DNA of 64,000 nucleotides from Allomyces arbusculus (lineage: Eukaryota > Blastocladiomycota > Blastocladiomycetes > Blastocladiales > Blastocladiaceae): positions 62,001 through 126,000 of the forward strand of contig JADHYV010000016.1 in assembly GCA_027604705.1 (NCBI GenBank). Reading direction: 5' to 3'. Shown here one piece after another: positions 22,313 to 34,720 of the stretch. The position numbers and the translations under genes were made by a program. Within the stretch, counting starts at the first letter, position 1. Each line of letters opens with the position of its first letter. The notes under the pieces are model-generated. The model searched no databases. It was not told the DNA's origin and worked only from the letters and a program-made list of their open reading frames with translations.

Positions 22313-22764
22313 CGAGTGTTGAGGTATCGAATGGTCTTTGGCACGTTGAAGACCTTGAGCCGAAGAGAGCGCGGCGAGTGAATGGGGAATTGAAGCTGGA
22401 TGCTGCTCTTGTTCAAATGCAGCTGGTTGGGCAAGCAATCATTATTCGGGAGTGCCAATTGACGAAGAGCTAGACGGCGGATGAGGACAAGTCGACCCTG
22501 AAGGCAGAGGCGCATCGTCTTTTATCATTTCCGTCAGGTCTGTCAGAGCCACGACGAGATTGTGTCATGTCATGCCGCAAGAACGGAGACGCAGAGAGGC
22601 TCACAGTTGTGATGACTCGTCTCCACCTGGGGCAGGACGTTGGTGCCGAAAACGCTGCGGGCGGGGGCTATATATATGTATGTATATTACAGCGCGTGCC
22701 ACAAACGTGGCACAGACATCAACAGCTTCGTTTGCACGTTCTCCACCAGGACGACCACCTTCAT
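22313..22764. other. Spacer between ORC6-like and TFIIE-beta genes
   Basis: About 450 bp, upstream of the ORC6-like gene and downstream of TFIIE beta (both minus strand). A TATATATGTATGTATAT stretch at about 22670-22688 is AT-rich. No gene recognised. Confidence 0.4.
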
Positions 22765-23850
22765 CTACGCCGTGCCCGGTGCGCCCGGACCGTCGGTGCC
22801 AAGCAAGTGGTGCGCGTTTTGGTACTTGTACTTGCGCTTGCTCTCCTTTTGCTTCTTCTCCTTCTTCTTGACCTGCCGCTTGATGTCGGCCGCCTCGCTG
22901 CGTGCAATGTTGGCTACGATAAAGAAACCGCGTGAGTTTAATACTCTGTTTCGTCCCGTGGATAAAGTACGCGCACAGCGTACCCTTGTCGAGCTCGCGC
23001 TCCAGCTCTGTGTCGTCGGGCACCTTGGCGGCGAAAAACGCCTTCTTGAACTCGTCGTCCATGGCAAACGTGTCGGTTTCCGACGGCGTCCAGGGGTTCT
23101 GAATCACGCTCACGGGGTCCTTGCTCCCTTGCTGCTTTTGCACGAGAAAAATGAGCTGGTCCTTGGCGAGTTCCTAGCGAGTGGAGTGTCCGTGACGCGT
23201 GCTGAGTCCATGAGAATGTGAACGTGAGCGAATCGAGGAAGAGAAACAAGTCGCAAGATATCGGACCTGGAGCAACGGCACGACCTTGATGTTCGACTCC
23301 TTGAGCTTGGCCACCTCCCAAAAGCCCGGCGAGGACTTGATGAGGTTAAGCAAATCCTCCTTGGTTCGAATCGAGAATTTTGGCTACAGTGCCAGGGCAA
23401 ACCGCAGTGAGAACCTGCGGATGAGTGAAAAGCGGGACGGGAACACCAACCCGATGCATGTAAGTGCGGGCTTTTGGGTCGTATGCGAAATCCTCATCCT
23501 CGGTCAGCGCGACGTGCACGCTCGGGTGCTGCTCGAGCTGGTAGTCGATGGCCACATTGAGCTGGTCAAAGGTCATGGGCCCATCGTGCTTCTGTGTGCA
23601 CAACAAACCAATTTGGTCAGTTCTTGGTGCACTCGGGATCAAAAAGCTCACTATGACCGACCGTCAGAGCCTCCTTGGCCATGATCAAGGCCGTCTGCTC
23701 GCGCCTCGACATTTGCTGCCAAGTGGAGGACGGCGCGGGCCCGGCCGTCGGCAAGACGACGCCCGTGTCGGCCACGGGTACGGCGCGGATGATGGTGGGC
23801 TGCGCGCGCATGCGGCGCATGTAATCGGTGGTGTTGAGGAACGAAGACAT
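22765..23850 (-). CDS. TFA2: Transcription initiation factor IIE subunit beta
   Basis: General RNA polymerase II factor that, with TFIIE alpha, recruits and regulates TFIIH during promoter opening. Five exons on the minus strand: 23850-23662, 23591-23451, 23383-23267, 23173-22984, 22913-22765, giving about 261 aa (human about 291). The winged-helix core reads HDGPMTFDQLNVAIDYQL, then DFAYDPK...PKFSIRTKEDLLNLIK, then GFWEVAKLKESNIKVVPLLQ. After it come DQLIFLVQ and DDEFKKAFFAAKVPDDTELE, matching the family's tandem winged helices and following helix. The C-terminus is the expected strongly basic tail (RQVKKKEKKQKESKRKYKYQ). Intron phases close the frame throughout. The second donor (GTTGGT after ...TYMHR) is the weakest, so a few residues there may differ. 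Confidence 0.85.
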
Positions 23851-24382
23851 GGCTGCGTTGGTGGTGACGTTGGAGTTGGACGGCGTGGATGATGCTGGCC
23901 GCTGGCGGCGTCGGGATTGAACAGGTCCGGCGTGCAGGAGCCGAATGCGCTGAGTGCTGAAGAGAAGGAGAGTCTCGGCCCGTTGATATCGAGCGATGCG
24001 GAGGATACCAAGGTGCCGGGCAAACAAAACAGAAGACGACGGCGAGGTGAGGACGCGAGACGGAATGACGTGGTGCGGTGGATGCGGTAGATCCTGTCAC
24101 GAGCATTTGTGTCATTCACCCCCCCTTGTCCCAAGACGCGTCTGTTGCTTGCAGCGCTCGGCTCGGTTGCTTGCTTCAAGCCGCTTCACGATCGCAGCAG
24201 CACGCGGGTCGCGGCGCGATCCTCCCAGGCACCCCCAGGCACCAAGGTAATAGAGAACGAAGGGGATCGCGCGGACACGGCTCTTGTGTGCCTCGTCGAC
24301 AGTCACCTCGACCCCACCACCAATCACAACTGCATGCATTCTGTAACTCACGCTCTCGAGACCCTGCGCCCGATACTGCACC
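23851..24382. other. Divergent promoter region, TFIIE beta / F-box gene C
   Basis: About 530 bp between two divergently transcribed starts. Open frames here are short and unrecognisable. It likely holds both promoters. Confidence 0.4.
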
Positions 24383-26353
24383 ATGTTGGCCACGACTGCT
24401 GACCCGCCTTTCTTGCCGGCAAACCAACGGAAACAGGCAAAAAATGAGCCGGTATCACTGCGACTGTCTGACCTGCCTGTTGATCTGCTGCACGACGTCG
24501 CTCAGTTTCTTGTTGATGTGCCACGCGACGCTCTCTCTCTGGCCGCAACTTGCGCTTCGGCGCGGTTCGCGGTCCTCCCTGTGGCCTACCGCGTTGTTCT
24601 TGTGTCCGGATTGGGCAGCCTGCACCGGCTCGTGCGCTCATTCGAGCAAACCACTCTCTCGAACCGCTCCACGGGCTCCATGTCTATGACCCCGCTGCTC
24701 CTTGTTCGAAAATTGACGGCGGGCGATCGAATGGCCGGTCCGACCGGAGCCAAAGACGCGTTGTCGCTCATGGCCTGTGCTCTTGGAATGTGCCTGAGCT
24801 GTCATTCCTTGGATTGCTCGTCGCTGCTGATTCGCGTGGAGCCGTTTGATGAAATTGTGACCGCAATTCTCTCGGTCTTGGCCAGTCGCCGCGGTGTGAT
24901 TCGCCTACCAGTTGGATACGTGCGCGTGCCGATGCCACCCATTGGGCTGACGGGATTGCCGTTCCTCCTGACAATCACTTTCATCGACTTTGAGCACGGC
25001 GAGCTGCACGCTGCGGACGACCGGATGGAGAGAGTTGCTTCTGATCTTCATTCTATGATGCTTCAAAGATTGAGCCTCCCTTTTTGGGTTTCCGCGAACC
25101 GCTCATGGACGCTGACCGAAATGAGCTCTGTCATGCTCACTGGTCTTGGCCACAATCTGCTTGCCATCGAATCCCCCCAAAATAGCTGCTGGTGTGGAGA
25201 CGAAACAGAGTGGCCAATCAAGGCGTGCATCCCTGATCTTACCTCGACTCCACACGTTGTCGTCGCCGAACCTGAATCTTTGCCTGAAGTGCTCTATGAA
25301 CCCCCGGAGTGGGCGCGATGCGCTCGCAGTCTAACGATTGGAAAGATGAGCGTGCCTGTCATGGTGTGGATCACGACGGGATCTCGCTCTGGCCGCCGCT
25401 GGCCCGCTCTCGACACGTTGAGTGTTGCGCATGCGTCAGATGTGAAAATGATCTCGGTGTGGGCGATCATGCGCTCCATTGCTGCGTCTCTGCCGCACTT
25501 GGCCTCGCTTGAACTGGGTGGACTGAGCAACGTCTCTGCTTCGGCAGTCTTTCCTGCTGTCAATGTCATCGTGGCGTCGTGCCCACTTCGCCGACTCGTT
25601 CTCGCTGGGTTTGTGGTGGCATTGAGTGCGTCCACCCGCTCTGGGCGTACGACGGTACTGCCGCTCGATTTGCAGACGCATCTCCGCCGGCCATTGTTGG
25701 AAGAACTGCTGCTTGACGCGCACCCCATCCCGTATTTCCACCTCACTGTCGCGATTCACACCGACGTCCTTGCGCGCCTGCGCGTGCTCAAGGTGCACCA
25801 CCTGACACTCGTGCCACACACTTTGGTGGACGAGTGGTTCCAGGTGCTCGACCAGTGCACTGGCCCACCACGCACTCCACCGCCACAGCTGATCATGCCG
25901 CGTCTGGAAGCGCTGGATCTGACGGTTTCCGAAATCCAGCCGGTGTGGCTCCCCATTGCGCCCAACCTACAGTGTCTTGTCCTGGTCACGCTGTCCGCGT
26001 GGAAGGCGGCTGCGGTGGAGCGCATTCTCGTCGAATCGTTCCCCAACCTGACCGACTTGATTCTCCCAGGCGTGCCGCCTCATGGTTATTCGGCCAGGTC
26101 CATGGTCACAGAGTGGACGGGCGCTCATTTTGGATCTTTGCGGCCACACCAGTTGGCACGTGTTTTAGCCACCCAGCGAGTGGATATAACGTCCCAGTTT
26201 GCGGAGGAGCGGGATCCGTGGCTCTTGGCCGGCGATGCGTGGGGTTTGGATGCGCGGAATGGGCATGTCGGCCACGCCTGCGACGAGTTTGGGCGCGTCA
26301 CGCTGGCGTGGCTGCTCAAGGCGTGGAAACTTGCCGTACCAGAAGAAGGTTAG
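24383..26353 (+). CDS. F-box/LRR-like protein C
   Basis: Open frame of 656 aa; the start ATG lies in a good context (CACCATGTTGG). Residues about 25-75 form an F-box (LRLSDLPVDLLHDVAQFLVD ... AATCASARFAVLPVAYRVVL). The remainder has scattered leucine-rich segments (LPHLASLELGGLSN, LRVLKVHHLTLVP, LEALDLTVSEIQPVW, NLQCLVLVTL, FPNLTDLILPGVPP) in irregular LRR spacing. Likely a substrate adaptor of an SCF-type ubiquitin ligase. It shares layout, but little obvious sequence, with genes A and B, so it is probably a different branch of the same expanded class. It ends 141 bp from the stop codon of the convergent ASCC3 gene. No intron is needed to explain the frame. Confidence 0.72.
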   Translation: MLATTADPPFLPANQRKQAKNEPVSLRLSDLPVDLLHDVAQFLVDVPRDALSLAATCASARFAVLPVAYRVVLVSGLGSLHRLVRSFEQTTLSNRSTGSMSMTPLLLVRKLTAGDRMAGPTGAKDALSLMACALGMCLSCHSLDCSSLLIRVEPFDEIVTAILSVLASRRGVIRLPVGYVRVPMPPIGLTGLPFLLTITFIDFEHGELHAADDRMERVASDLHSMMLQRLSLPFWVSANRSWTLTEMSSVMLTGLGHNLLAIESPQNSCWCGDETEWPIKACIPDLTSTPHVVVAEPESLPEVLYEPPEWARCARSLTIGKMSVPVMVWITTGSRSGRRWPALDTLSVAHASDVKMISVWAIMRSIAASLPHLASLELGGLSNVSASAVFPAVNVIVASCPLRRLVLAGFVVALSASTRSGRTTVLPLDLQTHLRRPLLEELLLDAHPIPYFHLTVAIHTDVLARLRVLKVHHLTLVPHTLVDEWFQVLDQCTGPPRTPPPQLIMPRLEALDLTVSEIQPVWLPIAPNLQCLVLVTLSAWKAAAVERILVESFPNLTDLILPGVPPHGYSARSMVTEWTGAHFGSLRPHQLARVLATQRVDITSQFAEERDPWLLAGDAWGLDARNGHVGHACDEFGRVTLAWLLKAWKLAVPEEG

Positions 26354-26494
26354 TGGGTGCGCTAAGGGTGTGTCGCAATCGTGTTTTTGGGATTGAGATG
26401 CATCGACGTAAAGATGTGTTGGATGTCCAGTCAGGTCGATGCGACATGTCCAATCTATTTCCAAAAACTTAACTTCGTTTCCTTTCCACTTGAC

Positions 26495-29400
26495 CTACAG
26501 TTCAAAGACCTGGTCGAGCCCTTGGTACCCATCGCACATCAGGTACAGAGTCGACCCCTTGCCGAGATACGGCAGCGTCGCCGTGATCCGCGTGCGTTCG
26601 CGGAATTGGAACCGGCGCAGCTCCACGCGCCGCGACACGTCCGGTAACCCCGGGCCCGTCTCGCTCGCACCCTCGGGCGCCGCACCGACCATGAGCAGGT
26701 ACCACCCCTCGTACTGCACTTTCGGGAACCGAGGCGCGTGAATGCGCGTGTCCTTGACCGTCTGGTACGCCGGGAACGCACTGCGCCGCGAGACGGTAAT
26801 GCGCACAGTGTTGGCCGCGGCATTCGAGGAGTCCGGCTTGGTCTTGCCCGTGATGCGCTCTTGCGCGAGATCAATGACGCCGTCGGCCTCGTCGCCGGCA
26901 TCACCGCCCACGTTGTCTGCCGCCGCTGTGCTCGTGGCGTTCACCTTGATCTGCACGTCGACGAGCGGCAAGTTGGCCGCGTACTTGAGCAGCGCCGCGT
27001 CGTGCTTAAGCGCGCGTTCCGGACACGCGAGCAGCTGCGCGATGCACGAGACGTTGCGTGGCAGCTTGTTGCGCTGCACATTCTTAGGCAGCTGACCCAG
27101 GTTATCGTCGGTGATCCATTGCCCCTGCTTAATGCTCTGCAGGAGCGTGAGAATCTGCAGCGTCGTCCCCGGCAACCCCTTGTAGACGGCCACATCGATC
27201 ATCGCCTGTGCAATGCGCACCGACGAGTCGACCACGGTGATCGTATCCGTCACGTAATCCACAATCGGCAGTGCCGCGTGCGACATGTGCGCCTGAATGA
27301 GCAGGTGCGCCTTGAGGTGCGGGCTATCCCACGCCGGGAAATGGTGCACGGACATGGGCAAGTCCTCGGCGAGCGCCTTGTTGAGCAAGTCCTCGTTGTG
27401 CCTGACGGGGATCTCGGCGTACTCTTGCGCAAGCGCGAGCGTGTCGAGCAACCGGCGATGCGTCGGGACGGTGCCAGTCCGAATACTGTAGTGGAAGTGG
27501 TCGAGCGTCTGGTACTGCAGGTAGTAGAATGATCCAATCGCGCCCATCTTGGTCGGGATCACCTTGTGCCCTTCGAGCTCAATGCACCCGGCCGACTCGA
27601 GGTCCCGCAGGACTTCGTCGACCATTTTCGACAGGTAGACGTTCACGTCCTCGGGCGCCGGCGAGACGAGGTCGTAGTAGGTCGGGTTGCGCTGCAAGCG
27701 CCGGTAGAAATAAGTCCAGGTCACGTAGTCGAGCGCATCCTGCTTGCTCTTGATCGTGCCCGTCGCAATCTCGGCGTTCATGTGGTCGTGCAGGAACTTG
27801 TGCAGGCTCGACTCGACGGGGAACGGCGAGTGCAAAAACTTCTTGTAGAAGGCCTTCTTCGAGTCGGTCACAAAGATACACGCGACACCCTTGTCGTCGT
27901 ACCCGGGACGGCCCGCGCGGCCCATCATTTGCAGCACGTCGGTGATCGGGAAATCGACATACTTTTTCTTCTTGGCGTCGTAAAATTCGGTGCCCTTGAT
28001 GCACACCAAGTGCGCGGGCGTGTTGACACCCCACGCGAGCGTTGACGTCGCGACAAGTACCTGGATCTTGAGCGAAACAAACAGCTCCTCGACAATACGC
28101 CGGTCCGAGTCAGTCAGACCAGCGTGATGCAGCCCGATCCCAAACGACAGCGAGTGCGCGAGGTTCGTGTCCTTGACGCGCGCCAGCACGTCTTCGAGTG
28201 CGTCCTCGTCAATCTTAAGGAACCGCTTCGGCTGGTCGTCCATGCAGCAGTAGCTGATCAGGTCCTGCGCGGTCAAGCGTGTCTGTCGGCGCGACGAGAC
28301 AAAAACAATCACAGGCTGTGAGGGCGAGTGTCGCAAAATGGCCGAATACGTCGGCTTGTTCATAGTCGCCATGCGCGGGCAGTAGTGCTTGCCTGGGAAC
28401 CCGTCAATGTACGACTCGAGCTGGACCGGGCGCACCGAGTGCCGGAAGTTGAACAAGCCCGTGGGCCGGATCCCGAGCCAGTCGGCTAAATCGCGCGCAT
28501 TGGCCAGCGCCGTACTGAGCCCGACGATCCGAATTGCGTTCCCCGTCGTCTGCGAAATGTAGTGCATGCGGGACACAATCACCTCGAGAATCGGGCCGCG
28601 CTCGCCGCCGAGCAAGTGGATTTCGTCGATAATCACAGTGCGCACGGTCTGCACGTACGACCGCGATCGCCAATTGCGCGAGACACCGTCCCACTTCTCG
28701 GGCGTCGTAATGATAATGTCGGCGCCGAGAATTGTGTCGAGGTCGGGCGTCACGTCGCCCGTCAATTCGACAATGCTGCGGTTCATCGGCGCGAGCTTCT
28801 GCCGCCAGTCGTCGACGCGTTCGCGGACTAGCGCCTTGAGCGGGGCAATGTAGACGACCTTGCCATTGGCCGGGAAGTCACGGAACGTCGCCCACATGGC
28901 GAGTTCGGCGGCGACCGTCTTGCCGGACCCAGTCGGCGCGCCGAGAAGCACGTTCTCGCGCGAGTGGTAGAGCGTATGGAACACTTGAGTCTGGATCGGG
29001 TTGAAGAACTGGAATTTCTGCGCGCAAATCGCCTCGAGCACAGGGTTCTGCAGCGCCGTGATAGGCAGCGGGTTCAGGTTGAGCAAGTCGGTGTGCGGCG
29101 TGTAGAGGTCGGGCAAGATCAAATGGTCGAGCGTGACCGTGCACATCGACTCGGCGCCAATCCACGTGTCGGACACCCACCGCACGTAGAGCTGCGGCGG
29201 GGGCGGGCTCGCAATCGGCAACTTGAGTTCCATGTGCACGGGCTCCTGGTGCTTGCTCCGGTGGATCAAAATCTGCTCCGAGTGGTAAAGCGCGCCGTCC
29301 GAGTCCTGCACCCAGATCCAAAACGCCTGCATCTTGCCGTGCACCGCCTCGAGCCAATCAAACTCGGCGGTAATGTCGAGCTGCAGTTCAACGACCGTGC

Positions 29401-32400
29401 TCGTGATGGGCGCGACGCGCGACTCAATCTCGAGCGACGGGAACTGCCACGCGCACTGCACGATCGTCGGCCCGTACTTTTGGTTGCGAATCAGCTGGCC
29501 CGCGTCGGACGGCGTCATCTCACGCAGGTCCTCGATCTGCACGTGCTCGAGGTGACCGAGCTTGTCGATAATCTCGTAGGGCAAGACCGAGAACTGGCTT
29601 AGCGGGTGCTCAAACGGCCACTTGCGGTGCTCGACCGACTTGCAGAGCTTCAGCACGACGTCACACGTCGACGCAAATGACCGGTTGAGCGCAAACTCGA
29701 AGAACGCGCGCAAAATTCGCGCCGCGTTCTGCGCGACAAACATGGTATCGGAAATGAGCGCGAAATCCTCGAGGGGCGCGCGCGAAATGTACGACTGCAG
29801 CAGAATGTTGATTTTGGTCGCCGAGTCCGTCACGGCCACCTCCTTCACGTTGCCGCCCACATTGTTCTCGCCCGAGATCGTGGCCTTGACGCGCTGGGTG
29901 CGCCGAATCTGGCACGGGCAGTACTGCGCGAGCAGCTTGGACAGTTCCTTGACCTCGGATTCGCGCAGCTTGATCTGGTCAAACTCGACGCACGCACAGA
30001 GCAGCACGAGCACGTCGGCCTCGGACATGTTGTCGCGCAATTGGCGGTGGACGAGCTCGACGGTGCCGTACTTGATGTAGTAGTTGGACGCGATCCGGCC
30101 AACGTCCTTGGACGCGAGCGTGCCCGTATGCGGGTCGTAGACGATCATGTTGGTCAGGAACAGCGTCTTGGCCGCGTCTTCGATCAGCTCGCGCCGTTTC
30201 GAAACGAGGGACGGGTCGTCATCGGCCACGATCCCATACCGCACGGGGTTCTTGCGCATGCGCACGTAGAGGTACGTGTACCCGAGCCATTGCACGGCCT
30301 CGTCGACGGTCGTCACGGTGCCGAGCGAGATTTCGGCATTGAGGTTGTCGACGAGACCCGACGCGAATTGCGACTCGATCGGGTGCTGCTGCGTCATTTG
30401 CGACACGTAGTGCGGCAGTTTTTCGAGCGACGTCTATTTGATGTCAAACAAGCAAAGTTAGTCCCAGTTCCTCGAATCTGAATCGCCATGTGGAGGACGC
30501 GACGTACCAAAATGTAGCCCACACCCTCGCTCTCAAACTGTGGGCGACCGGCGCGACCGAAAATCTGCAACACGTCGAGAATTCCCACATCCACAAACGC
30601 GCCCTTTTGCGCGTCGTAGACGTCGGTGCCGCGAATAATGACGGCGTGCGCCGGCAAGTTGACACCCCACGCGAGCGTGGCCGTGCAGCACAGCACCTTA
30701 ATCATGCCTGCAGCAAACAACTTCTCGGTCAAAGAGCGGTCGGATCGCAGCATGCCGGCATGATGGATGCCGAATCCTTGGTCAAACAATTCGCGCAACT
30801 CGCGATTGCGCGACTTGGCCGTCTCGCGGCGCCAATCGTGGTGACCCGCCATCCCCGTGCAATCAAACAAGTCGACCTCGTCTTCCTGCACCGCGAGCTC
30901 GCGCATGGCCTGCGCGGCACGGACCGTATCCTTGCGCGCATGCACGAAAATCATGACCTGGTACCCGGCACGCACTTGCTCAATACACTTGTCAAAGCAT
31001 GCGCGGTCGAGGTTACGCTTCTGCGACGCCGAATTCGTCTTGCCCTTGATCCCCAAAAAGTGCTGCGTGAGCGGCACCGGGCGGAACCCGTTGTCGAAGA
31101 AGAACAGGCCCTTGTACGGGTTGACGCGCAAAAACGAGGCCACGTCAATGTAGTTCGGCAGCGTCGCCGACAACCCAACAATCCGAATCATCGACTGCGT
31201 CGACTCGACTTGCCGCTGCGTGCGCGCAACGAGCGTCTCGAGCACGGTACCGCGATCCTCGTGCAGCAAGTGCACTTCGTCAATGATGAGCAGCTTGACC
31301 TTTTGCGCGAGTTCCGAGTCGCCCGTGGCCTTGCGGGTGACCACGTCCCATTTTTCGGGCGTCGTAACAATCATTTGCGTGGCAAGAATCTCCTGCTTGG
31401 TCATTTGCATATCGCCCGTCAATTCACGCACTTGAATCCCGAGCGGACGCAACCGCTTGGAGAATTTCTCGACGACCTCAGCGGCGAGCGCCTTCATCGG
31501 CGCAACGTAGATGATCTTGAAGTCGTTCTTGGCAATGATCGGCTGCCGGTGCTTGACCATGGCCGACGACTTGCGGTGCTGGTCCGGGAACCGCGCACCA
31601 CGACGGGCGTATTGCGCAGGTGGCCGCTTGGCGCCCGCCGGGCCGTCGTCGCCCGCGTCCGCGTCCTCGTCGAACCCGCCCGGCCCATCGCCGCCATCGT
31701 CCTCGTCGTCAAACTCGGCGTCCAGGTCGACCGCCGCCTTGGCGACTGGCTCGGCGACCGGCTCGGCGACCTCGTCCTCATCATCGCCGTCATTCGCATC
31801 AATCAAGAAATTCGAGATCGTGCGCAAGACCGTAAGCATAGCCACATCCGTCTTCCCGGCACCCGTTGGCGCGCACACGAGCATGTTCTCATTTGTCTCG
31901 AACGCGATCGGGTAGACGAGCGACTGCACCTTGTTGAGCGACTTGTACCCCGGGTACGCCGGCCGGATCCACTTTGGCAGCTTGTCGATCGTTATCACCT
32001 GCTGTTCCGGCAACGGCGGCGCCTGCTGTGCCGCTGGAATCACCACTTCTTGGTACTCGGGCTCGTCAATCTGGACCGACCCAGCAGGGAGCGCGTATTT
32101 CGCGCCAATCATGATCGTCGAGACGATCGGCCGCCCGCCGGTGTGGAATACGTGCGGGTACTTGGGCCCGGACCGGTCGACAATTCCGCCGGACGGGAGC
32201 GGCGCGGGGCCGCGCATGAGCTGCTCTTCGCGCGCACGCTTCCAGCCGTCGATTTGATCGGCCTTGCGTTCGGCCTTGGCCGCGCGCAAAATGTCGTACC
32301 GGTGCGCGACGAGCTCCGTGATCAGTGGCAAGCTGTCGTAGCCGAGAAACTCGAGCAGGTCGGTACTGACGGCGTCAGACGAGGCCGAGGCGCCGTCGCG

Positions 32401-33056
32401 GAGGATGCGCATGATCGTGTCGAAGAGCGTCGAGAGGTCGAGCGTAGCGTCGGCACCGAGCGCGACTTGCTGGTCGATGTGGGTCGCACAGAGACTGGTG
32501 GACGAGAACACGGGATTAGGCACCGGTGCGCGCGGTAGCGGTGCGGTTCACAGGAAAGGATGCCGTACCGGAAGAGCCACTCGCTGCTGTACGGCTCTAC
32601 GCCGTCCATCGCCACGTCCAGCGCGCCGCCGTCTTTGCCAATGGCCACGTCCTGGTCCCACGCCGCCACATCAAGCATCTTCCTGCCACCGTCGACGCGG
32701 ACATCGAGCGCCGATTTGTACCCGGCAGGTTCCAACTCGGCAAGGACATTGGCCGGGATCAGGGAAAACGGGTCGGTCTCGTCGTTCAGGTCGCTTTGGT
32801 TGGCTGCGGCCGTAACGCGCTGCACAAGCTCGTCCCATTCGGCGTCAATGGGCGAGTCGAATCCGTTCAGCGAAGAAGGGCCCGGGATCGCGGATCGCAA
32901 AAAGGCGGGCGGCTCAGGCGCGTAGTGAGCGGCCTTGCGCGCCTGGTACGTGAACGAGAAGAGTGGCGATTCGGCATGCAGGGAGCCGGCATCGGCGTCG
33001 GCCACGGCAAACGAGGCCTCGACGAGACTAAAGGGCATGCTGGCCGTGTGGTCCAT
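26495..33056 (-). CDS. ASCC3: ASCC3/Slh1 tandem-cassette Ski2-like helicase
   Basis: DExH helicase of the ASC-1/RQT complex, which splits collided ribosomes (and in animals also helps alkylation repair). Exons: 33056-32569, 32494-30508, 30433-26495, giving about 2137 aa (human about 2200). Cassette 1: CAPTGAGKTDVAMLTVL (about residue 371), APMKALAAE, TTPEKWDVVTR, DEVH box, VGLSATLPNY, FDNGFRPVPLTQHFLGIKGK, HHAGMLR, CTATLAWGVNLPAHAVIIRG, QIFGRAGRPQ. A Sec63-like unit follows (HPIESQFASGLVDNLNAEI). Cassette 2: GAPTGSGKTVAAELAMW, DEIHLLGGERGP, VATSTLAWGVNTPAHLV, QMMGRAGRPGYDDKG, then a second Sec63 unit. The linker wording distinguishes it from Brr2. Odd: a very acidic insert of about 90-100 residues sits between motif I and motif Ia of cassette 1 (encoded near 31530-31800). 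Introns are 74 nt each. The alternative start is MPFSLVE at 33041. Confidence 0.9.
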
Positions 33057-33466
33057 GTTGTTGTTGGTACAGAGAGAGCGCCAGGCAAGTGTAGGTTGGA
33101 TGGTAGATGGATTGGTACTTGACGGTGGTCGGTTGGTGATCAAGAGCAAACGTGAGGGCCTTGCGCCGTTTTGAAGTGACCGCGACCCGGCCGCAGATCG
33201 CAGGGTGTCCAATGAATCAGACAAGCGTCCTCTGCGTATTGCGCCGGGTTAATTTCTGGTGGCAGCTTCGTTGACGAGGTTGTCGTGTGGCCAACCGCCA
33301 ACTGGTCAAGGACGCGATCAATGAAGTCGGCAGGACCCGCGGCTTCATTCTGAGCCTTGAAATGACACATGGAACCACCTCGCCATTTCTCTAGCAATAA
33401 AAACCACCGACTTCGCTCACCACTTTTGATGAAATTATGAAGAATGACGTCTATGAATCTCTGTAA
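33057..33466. other. Spacer upstream of ASCC3
   Basis: About 410 bp between the ASCC3 start and the TRAPPC2L stop, both on the minus strand. Presumed ASCC3 promoter and TRAPPC2L 3' UTR. Nothing else seen. Confidence 0.4.
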
Positions 33467-34181
33467 TCAGGTCGCCACGGGGGCTGCAAGCGTCTGCAGC
33501 CGCGTGCGGAACCGCGGCGAGGCCACCATTTGTGTTGAGTCCGGGTCGTAGAAAGGGTTGCTGAGCAAATCAATGTAGGCCGAATGGATCACGTCGAATG
33601 CCTACACCAAGGGGTGAAGAATCAAGCGTTAATGAGCGTGGTGCATGAGCAATCAACAAGACGACAGCGGGCACGCGTACCGCTTTGACCTCACTGTCCT
33701 TGGCCGGGACTGTGGTCGGGATCACAATGAGAAACTTGACGCGCGTGTTGGTCATGTAGCCGTAGCTGCAGAGATCCGAACGAACGAACGAACGAGTGTC
33801 AGTGCTTTGCGAATCGCGTGAGCACGACACGCAGGCGCGGGAGACCGTACACGTTCTGGCTCTCGATGGTGCAGAGCAGGCCCAAATACAGGTCGCCCGA
33901 CCTGGACCCAGACCGCAGCTTCTCGTCGACATAGTCGCACGACATGTGGGCCAGGTAGTGGTACTTGAGCTCGTGGTCGGCCGCGTTCCCAAACGTTTGA
34001 ATCAATAGCGGGTTGTTCTATCGGCGATGCGGTTATCGCATCAATGCCATTGTTTATGATTGTGAGCTTGGGTAGGAAAAATGGACAACGCTCCTACCTG
34101 CTTGCCGACGACGGCAATGCACGCAATGCCGTTTGGGTACCGCGTAACTGGAATGGTGCTTGTTGGGCGCGAATAGGACAT
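33467..34181 (-). CDS. TRAPPC2L: TRAPP complex subunit 2-like (TRAPPC2L/Tca17)
   Basis: Small longin-fold subunit of the TRAPP tethering complexes, which activate Rab GTPases in ER-Golgi and Golgi traffic. Four exons on the minus strand: 34181-34098, 34017-33851, 33765-33681, 33601-33467, giving about 156 aa (human TRAPPC2L 140). Joined reading: IACIAVVGKQ|NNPLLIQTFG, then ELKYHYLAHMSCDYVDEK and DLYLGLLCTIESQNVYGYMT, then NTRVKFLIVI and AYIDLLSNPFYDPDS. The VDEK, YLGLL, VYGYxTNxxVKF and NPFY signatures are those of TRAPPC2L rather than sedlin (TRAPPC2). Because the exons are small, each alone looks insignificant; only joined do they show the family. Start is in context CGCGCCATGTCC. The gene is divergent from ELP1 across about 540 bp. 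Confidence 0.88.
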
Positions 34182-34720
34182 GGCGCGCGTCGAGCGTTGG
34201 GCCTGGTGTCGGAGAACGCCAGTTGCAGCGACTATCAGTTGTCATATCCATAAATGTGAAGCTCTCTGAAATCGGCTGGCATCGGAAGGGCTTGCCACAG
34301 TCGGAGGCCGACGGGGTGCGCTTGGGCCGGCCGCTGTCGGGTCTAGACATGCTCCAGCGGACTCCGTCAACAAGTGATTGGAACCAGTACCTTTGGATCA
34401 GGTCAAACTCCCGGGCGTAGAATAATGATTGCAGCAGGTCCTCTTCGCTGATTCTGGTTTCGTGCCGGTCTTGTTGCTTGCAGTGATTGCAAAGCAGCTG
34501 GGCGTCGACTTTGGCGGACTTTGGCGAATCAACTTTGCGAGCGACGCGGTCTGTCGGTTCAAGTCACTCGCACGTGCGGCTGGGCCTGTGCAACTCTTCG
34601 ATCACTTTTGCTGCTGCCTTGCATCTCTTGCCTCTTGCAACCTCCTTTGGTCAATCCAATCGTGATCCAGCCAGCAACGGCACTCGTGTTGGACCAAGAT
34701 CCCTCTGCAAACAGGCCACG
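34182..34720. other. Divergent promoter region, TRAPPC2L / ELP1
   Basis: About 540 bp between the TRAPPC2L and ELP1 start codons. Short frames only; no gene recognised. Shared promoter inferred from layout. Confidence 0.45.

Noticed and set aside
24078-24689. Open frame overlapping the start of F-box gene C in another plus-strand frame
   Set aside because: Cys/Ser/Arg-rich text without a domain; the overlapping frame from 24383 has a clear F-box.
30490-32538. 682-codon open frame antisense to ASCC3 exon 2
   Set aside because: The sense strand encodes unmistakable helicase motifs; the antisense text has no recognisable domain.
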